A DNA stretch of 64,000 bases. Source: Aquilaria yunnanensis (lineage: Eukaryota > Streptophyta > Magnoliopsida > Malvales > Thymelaeaceae). Positions 55,681 through 64,000 of the stretch are shown one piece after another. Each line of letters opens with the position of its first letter. Position 1 is the stretch's first letter. The stretch covers positions 76,021,992 through 76,085,991 of the forward strand of contig CM077600.1 of the NCBI GenBank assembly GCA_039654915.1, written 5' to 3'. A program made the translations under genes and the position numbers. A model generated the notes under the pieces. It was not told where the DNA came from. It worked only from the letters and a program-made list of their open reading frames with translations, and did no database searches.

Positions 55681-55704
55681 TAAGGTCAATGGGAGTTGCC
55701 CTTG

Positions 55705-55732
55705 CGGGGGGCGTGGGGCACAGCGCCCCCCG
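55705..55732. repeat. GC hairpin: 9-bp stem, 10-base loop
   Basis: CGGGGGGCG (55,705-55,713) pairs with CGCCCCCCG (55,724-55,732) around the loop TGGGGCACAG. All nine pairs are G-C. In sense orientation it precedes the palindrome by 24 bases. Confidence 0.88.
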
Positions 55733-56099
55733 GCGCAAAAAATTGTCTTACAATTGCTTAGCCCGAAATCTTCTATTTTGAGCAAGTAGGCACCCGAGAC
55801 TCCTCCATTCGAGCCACCAAAAATACCTTACTTTCGGTGCCCGAATAGGCCGAATCCGAACCAAGCTAGGGTTTTTGCAACTATTGCAAGAATCCTACTC
55901 CATATAGGTATCTCATACCATTCAATTTTGGGTTAATCTCATTAACCAATTAGTGTCATTTCTTCATATACATCCTATGTTCATTTCGAGTTCCGGTTTC
56001 ATGCATCATGAATTAGTCTAATTAATCATGGTAGAAAAGCAATCGAACACATAACATCATGCGATTCAACATCAATCCCAATTTAGGGTTTCACCAGTA

Positions 56100-56111
56100 G
56101 CTCTAATACCA
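56100..56111 (-). other. Element H primer binding site (tRNA-iMet-like)
   Basis: The minus strand reads TGGTATTAGAGC, one C-to-T change from TGGTATCAGAGC, with one spacer base after the LTR terminus CCCATCA. Confidence 0.88.
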
Positions 56112-56112
56112 C

Positions 56113-57525
56113 TGATGGGTTTTGGGAGCCAAACAGCGCAGCGGAATTTAACCGAAATCCTCTAGGATCCAAGTGAAACGGGGTAAACCGGGTGTTCAAA
56201 AATGTTCATACCTAATTTTCGGTTGAGATCTCTCACTCAACTGTAGAGTCGAATCACAAAACCTGAACAGTTGACATGTTCAGGCTCTCTATGGTATCCA
56301 CACGAGCCTCTCGGGATCACCACGCTTCCACCACATCCCGGCAGATGCGTTTCTCTTGCGTTCGCAGTGCTAGCTTGCATCCTCTAAGGAATTGCAAGAG
56401 AAGAGTGTGGCTGTCCTTTTAGGAGGCTAGGGCAAGGAGACCTGCGAATTTCTCACTAGAAGTTGTATTTATAGTGAGACTCAACTTTCAGGCCTAATAG
56501 GTTTCAAAGCCCTAATCCAATTAGGCTTTAATTTCGGGCTTAATAATGGCTCAACTATTGGGCCCATTATTAATACGAAATTATTGTGAAACCAAAACCC
56601 AAATTATTAGCCCATGCACTCTAATGATCCAAATAGCTATATGTGTGCGACCCAATAGGCTCTTACCACGTTGGCAATGATCATAAATCACATTTATGAT
56701 CATAAGCAATAAGCGGTGTCTAGCAACACATCATTGCTACCCAAGTGACAAGATTGTCGATGATTCGACTAAACCTTTATGATCATCACCGATATATGCC
56801 ATTGTCCCTTTGTCCAAGATATCAAGACTAAGCACGAGACATGGAATGTGTCACTCTCGTATAGCCCAATCTTTGGTTTCTTGATTACCGAGTAGACCAA
56901 CTTAAACTGATGACATTGATATCGTATATCAACTCATCTGAGCATGGCCATGCATTTTTCTAAGTCTTACCCTATCATGGGGCCCGAAGATATCACTCCC
57001 GTTACATAGGAGGGACAAACCCATCTTGATCATACAAATCCCTCCGCATGATATGTGACATACCCAATGACCTCCTTCAAGTTCACTCAGTTACGAGCAA
57101 CAAAGGAAAGTATCAAAGTATGTGACTCACATGTAGGGAACCTTGATGATCTTAGGTCGAAGGACTACATATACCATGATCACTATGAGAATCACTTATG
57201 ACACTCATATAACGATCCATGTAGTGTTCTCATGATGGGTTGGTCCAGTACACAAGTTCTCCAACTTGTACCCATATGTAGACTACATATCTCATATTAG
57301 TCTCCACATATGCTAGTCGTTATTATTGCAACCCGCTCCACAATAATACTAGACCAGGGACGTTTAAGAATATCATTATTCTAGGGTTACAATTATGTTT
57401 GTTAAGTTACGCAGAAACAAAACAACAAACATAATTGCTGGATTAATGCCTGAATAAAATATCATGACTCAATGTGCAAAAAATACAATCATCTCATGAT
57501 TGGCTTTTTGGGCACAACACTAACA
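56113..57525 (-). repeat. Element H 5' LTR
   Basis: This 1413-bp copy of 49187-50600 starts TGTTAGTGTTGTGCCC on the minus strand. A minus-strand TATAAATA box lies at 56,466-56,473. Confidence 0.95.
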
Positions 57526-58569
57526 CCTAGTGCCTAATGTAGTGATCTCCATAATTTTGATACAAATCATGGGTCATTATTTGAAATTATATCATTTGAG
57601 ATGCCAGGTAATCTCCTTATTTTTCTAACATATAGCTGTGCCAGCCTATCCAGAGGAACAGTGAGTTTAATGGGTAAAAAGTGGGCTAACTTTATAAGTC
57701 TATCCATAATCACCCAAATGGTATCATGTTTTCTCCTGGTCATAGGCATGCTTACCAAGAAATCCATGGCAATAGATCCTCATTTCCTCTCTAGTATGGA
57801 TAGGCTATGTAACTTAGTCCCTGGTCTTTATTGTTCCACTTTTACTTGTTGCCACACATCACATTTGGATACAAATGTGCCAATTTCTTGTTTCATGTTT
57901 CGCCACCCAAAGTGTTTCTTCAAACTTTGGTGCATCTTCATAGTTCCAAGGTGTATGCTCATTTTACTACAGTGGGCTTCTTTCAAGATTTGTTCTTTTA
58001 AATCATACCCTTTGGGTACATATATCCTTTCTTGGAAATACAGTAATCCTTGCCTATAAAAGAACCCTTGAAATAGTTTCCCGTGTCTTTGGCCAGATAT
58101 TCTTGCAAGATCTTTATCTTGCTATTGTACCTTTAGTATTTCTCCCTTCCTTGCTGATTGAATGGTTACCATTTTCACTTGAGCTTTTTCCCATTTTACC
58201 CACTTATTAGCCAAACAAGTTAGGCTATTAAGTTCATTTTGCTCCTTTTCTCCTCTATGTTTCAAGATACCTAAATATTTCCTAGCTTAGTAGGTAATGT
58301 CTCCACTGTTTCAAGGTAAAGACCAGAGCTGCTAATTCTAGGTCATGCACTAGGTAATTTTTCTCATGTGGTCTTAGCTATCCTGAACCATAGGCAATGG
58401 CTTATTTATCTTGCATTAGTGCACATCCTAATCCCACAGTAGATGCATCAGTATAAACCTCCAAAGGTTTGTGAGGATTGGGCAATATTAAAACAGGTGT
58501 TGAAGTGAGCTTATCTTTAAGCTTTTAGAAGCTTCTTTTGTTACCCACTCCGGGGTAGTCCAATTATGG
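57526..58569 (-). pseudogene. pol: Element I integrase core, RNase H and end of RT
   Basis: Minus-strand order begins with an RT end and RNase H relic at 58,560-58,250 ([51 protein letters not shown]). The zinc finger near 58,000-57,830 follows (ILKEAHCSKMSIHLGT, then CDVWQQVKVEQ, with the second Cys replaced by Trp). The core at 57,767-57,567 is MDFLVSMPMTRRKHDTIWVI, MDRLIKLAHFLPIK and DIISNNDP. It is cut by element H exactly after the core, and the other side is at 49,186. Several stops are present. Confidence 0.8.
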
Positions 58570-61018
58570 TGCCAAAATTGTGCATTTAAAACTCCCACGT
58601 TGGTATGTTCCGTGGGCCACTGGAATAATATCCTTAGTGTACATACATGAGTGGCCCTCTTGGGCACTATGTAAATGTATGCATAATGGTCCAACCATTA
58701 CACACATATTCACATTTTATGCACACCATGGCAGCAAGGAAGGAAAACACTAGCACAAGTCTTAATCTTTGCTACCACACATTAGGCAATCTTATTAAGT
58801 GTAAATGACCGGCCATTGCACCTGAAACTTCTTCCAAAAAACTGTATTAATCTAGCCATATAACCCCATATTTTCTTTTCTTTATTATCAAATAAAGTCC
58901 TTAAGAAAACCAAATAATTTGGTTTTACATCAATAGCCCACATGTGGACCAAGTTATAGATTTTTTAAGTTGGTTATAAAATTCTGACAAAATAAACAGT
59001 AACTTAGCCCACTTTGCAACATCATATCTTTGGCTACAGGGCTCCAAATTCAGAAATTCCAAACGCCAATTCAACCTTTGTATCTACTATAGAAGTGCCA
59101 AAATTTCATACCAAGATTCATTCTACATAGCGAGTTATAGAACTTTTAGTGCAGAGTCAAAATTCTGGTCACTTTATGACCATTTTGCCCATACAAAATT
59201 TCATAAGTGTGCAAACATTTCATTCACAAGGGGTAAGCCCTCCAAGGCTATCCCATACATGTCCAATACACATAGGAATTACTTGTTCCTGCATCTAGCA
59301 ACTTTATGTGGCCAAAATAGAATTTACTAGTAAGCATCCTATCATTCACACTTAGGCAACGTTGCACCACATCACATACATAGCCAAAACATTACTCAAA
59401 TGTTCACATACTTGTCTCATTTTACATACACTACAAGTACATGCATACACGAACTACATAATGGTCTTAACTCAGCTAAATATGCACCCTAAGTTATTGG
59501 AGTGCCTTAGACACAACGGACTCTAGAAACAAGATGCTGGATAGTTGCTGCATAACACAATAAGCACCATCACTAAAAGTACCAAATGTGCTCCTAAAAT
59601 CACCAAACTTTGCAGATCAAAACTAGACACATGGAAGTTAATGTACCTAAAATTTTAGATCAAAACTCAAACCAAAATGATCAGTTTGAATATGATCTTT
59701 CTACTTGACCTTAAATGGTAGAATTGAGGGGAGTAAGTTTCATAGTGAAACTTAGTAAGGGAAACACTTGGTTTCTTAAAGAAAAGTGGCCCTCATTAAA
59801 ACCTACATCCAAAGACACTAAAACACAAAACTACAATGGATATATACAAGATATAACAACCAAATGCAGTAGCCATTCAAAACCAACAAACACATGAAAT
59901 GCGGCAGCAACATAAACCATAGGTTAGTCCACAAAACATGCAAGAAACTTAAGTAAATCACTATGGCAACCCTCCTCAAGCTAATGCTTGGTCTTAGGAG
60001 GATTTTAACACTAGTTAGTACTAACTTTGGGCTCTAAAAACCCTCACTTCACTACCATCATTGTGCACTTCACATTAGATGACAAAACCTTCAATAAGTG
60101 CACTCCCCTCGCTAAGCTTGGTTCATCAAGCACATGGCTCTCTTCGAAGCCTAGCCTAGCTCTATTGATGCTTGAAAATATATTAAAAAATGCATGAGAG
60201 CAAGAGAACCCTTACCATGATGGGTATGTTGAAATTGGAGCTTGATCCTAGGTGCCCTCAAGTCTTAGGACAAAATAGCTCCCAATTGCACTTCCTTAAC
60301 TTCAATTGCAAGTAGTTTTGAGTTTGAAGGTATGGTGGCTGTAAAGGAAGTGTGGAGGAGAGGGCTAGCTTTCCTTTTTCTGGTGGAGGCCGAAATTATG
60401 GAGAGATAAGCAAAAAGATGGACTTTAAATGGTCTTAAGTGCACAAACACACTTAACTAGTCTTAACCATGCTTTATGTCCTTTTCCTTGCTACAACACC
60501 ATGGTTTATTAACCTTACTTTCTTGGACCACATTTGAATTGCTTAGCCCATGTCTTAGCTACCCTCCCTAGTGTGGGATAACCCCATAATTTTACCATTT
60601 GACTTAAGTCAAAGACATACACATCTTAGGGCCTACATTAGAACACTTAGGTCCGTTATGCCTTTTTGTGTTTTCTTTGTCCTTAGTTGTCTTTCATAAG
60701 TAATTTGGTCCTCCAATAGTACTTTCATACCATTCATATCCTTCTCATAACTCTCCAAATCTCTTTTGTGAAAGTTTTGCAATTAAGTACCTGAATTTCC
60801 AAAACATTACAAAAAGGTCCATAGGTTACTTGAAAAACAGGCAATCCTTAAGGCCTTTCTTGGGGGCCAAGTTACCGGCTTAGAACACTTTTAAGGAGGT
60901 GTTTATCATGCCTTTTACCCCCTACACTTCAATCACTATGATGAGAATTACACAATATAATGGTTTTTTGACCATTATGCCACACTTGTAATTCTCCCAT
61001 TTTTGTGAGGTGGTAACA
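58570..61018 (-). repeat. Element J 3' LTR
   Basis: It starts TGTTACCACCTCAC at 61,018 (minus strand). The first 1.2 kb match the plus-oriented LTR K at 62,778-64,000 with moderate divergence. The lower end at TGCC (58,570) is inferred from where RT homology of element I begins, with TATGG (58,565-58,569) as a possible duplication. The end cannot be verified because no second full copy is present. It contains a compound stem-loop near its 5' end. Confidence 0.65.
60943..60996. repeat. Compound stem-loop at the 5' end of LTR J
   Basis: Outer arms are GAGAATTACA (60,943-60,952) and TGTAATTCTC (60,987-60,996). Inner arms are ATAATGGT (60,957-60,964) and ACCATTAT (60,971-60,978) with a six-base loop. 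LTR K keeps the outer arms exactly (62,800-62,809 and 62,843-62,852). Confidence 0.85.
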
Positions 61019-61036
61019 ATCCTCCCCCATAAAAAA
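61019..61036 (-). other. Element J polypurine tract
   Basis: The minus strand reads TTTTTTATGGGGGAGGAT next to the LTR start. Confidence 0.82.
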
Positions 61037-61049
61037 TTTTGGTCCTCCA

Positions 61050-62777
61050 AAATGGCCTTTCCTTCGGGTATTTTATAGGATGCCTTTCCATAAAGTCTTT
61101 CTCAATTTCCCAAGTTGCTTCCCTTTTAGAGTGGTGTGACCACTAAACTTTAACCATGGGAGTGAGCTTGTTTCTTAATCTTCTGGTATCCTTGGCTAAT
61201 ATAGCTATAGGTTTCTCTTCATATGGAAAGTTAGCTTCCAACTGTATGTCTTCCACTACAATAGCATGCTTTGTGTCCAACAGACACTTCTTAAGCATAC
61301 TGATGTAAAAACATTATGAACACTTGACATGCTTAGTGGTAGAGCTAACCTATATGCTACCTTGCCAACTCTATCCAAGATCTCATAAGGACCTATATAT
61401 CTTGGAGCTAACTTGGTTCTTCTGCCAAATCTGACAGTGCCTTTGGTTGGTGCAACTTTTGGCCAAACATTGTCACCAACCTCAAACTCCAAGTCTCTCA
61501 TTCTTTTATTCACATAGGTTGTGGTTCTTTCATTGGCTACCTTTAATATTTCTTAAAGCTTCTTGATCTTGGCAGTAGTTTCCTCAATTATTTTGGGACC
61601 TAACTCTAGCCTATCTAAGGCATCTACCCAATAGTGAGGTGTCATGCATTTTCTTCCATTTAATGCTTCATAAGGTGCCATGCCAATGGTGCTCTGATAA
61701 CTATTATTATATGTGATTCCACCAATCTCAAGTGTTGGTCCCATTCACCCTTGAAATCCAACACACAGCCCCTGAGCATGTCTTCCAATATCTTTATCAC
61801 CCTTTCAGTTTGCCCATCAATTTAAGGGTGATAAGTAGTACTCAAGTGGATTTTGGTACCTAGTGCTTTGTGAAATGCATTCCAAAATTGAGCAATAAAT
61901 CTTGGATCTCTATCAAATACAATGAAATCTAGTATTCCGTGTAGCCTCACTATTGCTTGGATATACATCTGAGCCAACTTCTTAAGAGAATCTATGAGTT
62001 TCACAAGTAAGAAGTGGGCACATTTGGTTAGCCTATCTACATTGACCCAAATTGTATCATGCCTTAATCTGGTCATAGGCAACCCAGTCAAAAAGTCCAT
62101 GGTTATATTGCCCCACTTCCTCACTAGCATAGGTAGAGTCTGTAGGGTACCAGCTGGCTTCTGGTGCTCTACCTTTACCTTCTGCCTTGTGGCACATTTG
62201 GAGACATAAGGAACTATGTCTCTCCTTATATTTGCCCACCAGAAGTGGGTCTTCAAGTCTTTATACACTTTCTCACTTCCTAGATGGATGTTCAACATGC
62301 TTGTGTGAGCTTCTTCAAGTATTTCATCCTTAAGCTTTCCTCCTTTAGGTATATAGATTCGGTCCTTGAAGTACAGTAATCCTTACTTGTAGGCAAAGGA
62401 TTCATACAAGGAACCTTTTTCCTCTCTTGATATCCTTCTCAATTCATGATCTCTCTCCTGTGCCTTTCTGACTTCTTCAATCCATTCCGATTGGATTGTC
62501 AAAGTGTAGATTTGGGCTTCCCCCCACTTATGCCATAGGCATAGCAGACTATTTTGCTCATCATGATCAACTATGGATCCTCCTTTCAAAAGAACTGTGT
62601 GCCTCTTGCTCAAGGCATCTGCTACCAAATTGCATTTGCCCTCTGTGTACACTATACTACAGTCATAGTCCTTGATGTAGTCTAACCATCTCCTTTGCCT
62701 CATGTTCAACTCTTTCTGAGTGAACAAGTACTTTCGGCTCTTATGGTCAGTGTAGATCACAAAAGAACTACCCATCA
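61050..62777 (-). pseudogene. pol: Element J RNase H, integrase and chromodomain-like tail
   Basis: RNase H end: [50 protein letters not shown] (62,778-62,383). Integrase (62,298-61,553): a finger with THFWWANIRRDIVPYVSKCA, where the usual CxxC is CATR. The core is MDFLTGLPMTRLRHDTIWVN, DRLTKCAHFL, VFDRDPRFIAQFW, HKALGTKIHLSTTYHP and GMAPYEALNGRKCMTPHYWV. C-terminus: MRDLEFEVGDNVWPKVAPTK, LAPRYIGPYEILDRVGKVAY and a decayed chromodomain-like end. Stops at 62,380-62,382, 61,819-61,821 and 61,550-61,552 are all TAA where relatives have CAA (Gln). Confidence 0.88.
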
Positions 62778-64000
62778 TGTTACCACCTCATAAAAAGTGG
62801 AGAATTACAAGTGTGTCATAATGCCTAAAAACCATTATATTGTGTAATTCTCACCATAGTGATTGAAGTGTGGGGGGTAAAAAGCATGATCAACAACTCC
62901 TTAAAAGTGTTCTAAGTTGGTAACTTGGCCCCCAAGAAAAGCCTTAAGGATTGCTTGTTTGTCAAGCAACCTATGGACTTTTTTGTGAGGTTTTGGACAA
63001 TCGGGTAATCAATTGCAAAACTTTCACAAAAGAGATTTGGAGAGTCATGAGAAGGATATGAATGGTATGAAAGTGCTATTGGAAGACCAAATTGCTTATG
63101 GAAGACAACTAAGGACAAAGAAAACACAAAAAGGTATAAAGGACACAAGTGTTCTAATGTAGGCCTTAAGATGTGTATGCCTATGACTTCAGTCAAATGG
63201 AAGTTTTGTGGGGTTCTCCCACATAAGGAGGGCTGCTAAAGGAAGATAAGGATGGTCAAATGTGGGGCAAGAGATTAAGACTAAGAAACCATAGTCTTGT
63301 AGCAAGGAAAATGACATAAGACAAGGTTAAGACTACTTGAGTGTGTTTAGTGTACTTTTGACTTTTTAAGTAGTCAAGACCACCTTTGCTTCTCTAAATT
63401 TCGGCCTCCACCAGCAAAAAGAAAGCCAGCCCTCTCCTCCACACTTCCTCCATAGCCACCATACATTCAAACTCAAAACTACTTGCAATTGAAGTCAAGG
63501 AAGCACAATTGGAAGCTATTTGGTGCTATTGCTTGAGTGCACTTAGGATCAAGCTCCAATTTCAGCATACCCATCAAGGTAAGGGTTCTATTGCTCTCAT
63601 GGGTTGTTTTTTGTATTTTCAAGCAACCATGGAGCTAGGGCTAACCTTGGAAGAGAGCCATGAGCTTGATGAACTAAGCTTGGTGAGGGGAGTGCACTTA
63701 TTGAAGGTTTTGTGACCCAGTGTGAAGTGCACAGTGATGGCAGCGAATTTCTGGGTTTCTAGAGCCCAAAAGTTAGTACTAACTATTGTTAAAATCCTCG
63801 TAAGGCCATGAATTAGCTCGAGGAGGGCTGCGATAGTGATTTATTTATGTTTATTTCATGATTTATGGACTAACCTAGGGTTATTGTTGCTACTGCATTT
63901 CATGTGTTTGTTGGTTGTGAATGGCTGCTGCATTTGGTTGCTATATCTTGTATATATGCATTGTGATTCTTATGTTTTAGTTTCTTTGGATATAGGTTTT
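62778..64000 (+). mobile_element. Element K: LTR of the same chromovirus family, opposite orientation (partial)
   Basis: It starts TGTTACCACCTCATAAAAAG at 62,778, immediately inside the pol of J, and continues to the window end, colinear with the reverse complement of J's LTR (61,018 down to about 59,800). CATCA at 62,773-62,777 would be the target duplication if it recurs at the far side. Whether K is a solo LTR or the 5' LTR of a full element cannot be decided here. Open frame 63,509-63,715 has no homologous frame in J and is not called. Confidence 0.85.

Larger units (their letters stand above)
54563..56099 (-). other. Element H untranslated leader with palindrome and GC hairpin
   Basis: This 1.5-kb leader lies between PBS and gag. 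It is mostly AT-rich and non-coding except for a GC-rich island at 55,630-55,740. The small open frames there (for example 55,785-55,582) overlap the structures and have no family signature. The island is described in the next two entries. Confidence 0.7.
49187..57525 (-). mobile_element. Element H: complete Ty1/copia retrotransposon (Angela/Tork-like)
   Basis: Near-identical LTRs (1414 and 1413 bp), tRNA-Met-type PBS, polypurine tract and CCTAG duplications (49,182-49,186 and 57,526-57,530) delimit 8339 bp. Gene order gag, protease, integrase, RT, RNase H is that of copia. In the first 290 bases the LTRs differ at about 13 positions by my count. All frames are broken by a handful of stops, so it is defective but recent. 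It sits inside the integrase of element I. Confidence 0.96.
38031..58569 (-). mobile_element. Element I: Tekay/Del-like chromovirus, interrupted by C and H
   Basis: Its own bases are about 38,031-40,444, 48,254-49,186 and 57,526-58,569. Minus-strand order is RT end and RNase H (58,569-58,080), integrase (58,000-57,526 and 49,186-48,440), polypurine tract (48,340-48,356), then the 3' LTR. Elements C and H are insertions with their own TSDs. The 5' part of pol is cut near 58,570 by element J, and the left LTR edge near 38,050-38,120 is unresolved. Many stops occur. Confidence 0.75.
58570..62777 (-). mobile_element. Element J: Tekay/Del-like chromovirus, 3' part
   Basis: It contains pol from RNase H to the chromodomain-like end (62,777-61,050), polypurine tract (61,019-61,036) and 3' LTR. 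It is interrupted at 62,777 by LTR K. The rest of pol, gag and the 5' LTR should lie beyond the window. Confidence 0.8.

Noticed and set aside
55630..55740. GC-rich patch considered as a CpG-island promoter of a host gene
   Set aside because: It lies inside the complete element H, between PBS and gag, with no host exon nearby. The GC content comes from the palindrome and hairpin.

Overview
The window is plant nuclear heterochromatin made almost entirely of LTR retrotransposons inserted into one another. I see no host gene, rRNA, tRNA gene or CRISPR array. The element families (Athila-like, Tat-like with an antisense gene, Tekay/Del-like chromoviruses, an Angela/Tork-like Ty1/copia element, a gag-only non-autonomous element, a Stowaway-type MITE) point to a flowering plant, probably a dicot with a large repeat-rich genome. 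The sequence alone does not identify the species. Element names A to M below are mine.

Left block (1-22,300). An old Athila-like Ty3/gypsy element A on the + strand (LTR remnant 1-798, PBS 799-816, gag, protease, then RT, RNase H and integrase at 18,124-20,780) is split by a 2.3-kb solo LTR (L, 3590-18123, TSD TCTAT). L is split by a solo LTR of a Ty1/copia family (M, 4985-17173, TSD CCTAG). M is split by a complete 10.8-kb Tat-like element (B, 5412-16178, minus strand, TSD CCTTT). This is a four-level nest with every junction visible. B carries gag-pol on the minus strand and, on the opposite strand in its 3' region, a four-exon gene with its own TATA box.

Middle block (22,300-38,100). A chromovirus pol tail is followed by the 3' half of another Tat-like element D (antisense gene, polypurine tract and 3' LTR, with a short-TIR DNA element inserted upstream of the antisense gene). 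Next comes an opposite-strand Tat integrase fragment G, split by a complete 5.8-kb element E (TSD ATGTG) that has LTRs, a tRNA-Met PBS and gag but no pol. Then comes a minus-strand Athila-like derivative F in which gag is joined directly to the post-integrase region, with pol missing.

Right block (38,100-64,000). A minus-strand Tekay/Del-like chromovirus I is interrupted in its LTR region by a Tat-like element C (40445-48253, plus strand, most of pol lost but the antisense gene retained) and in its integrase by a complete Ty1/copia element H (49187-57525, minus, TSD CCTAG). Its RT region abuts a second chromovirus J (minus), whose pol is interrupted by the start of an oppositely oriented LTR of the same family (K, 62778 to the window end).

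All pol genes seen are disrupted. In H, B and J most in-frame stops sit at conserved Gln, Trp or Arg codons and need only one C-to-T (or G-to-A) change, as expected from deamination of methylated cytosine. The most interesting items are the conserved antisense multi-exon gene in B, C and D, the gag-only element E with an unrecognised second reading frame, and a perfect 20-bp palindrome beside a strong GC hairpin in the untranslated leader of H.
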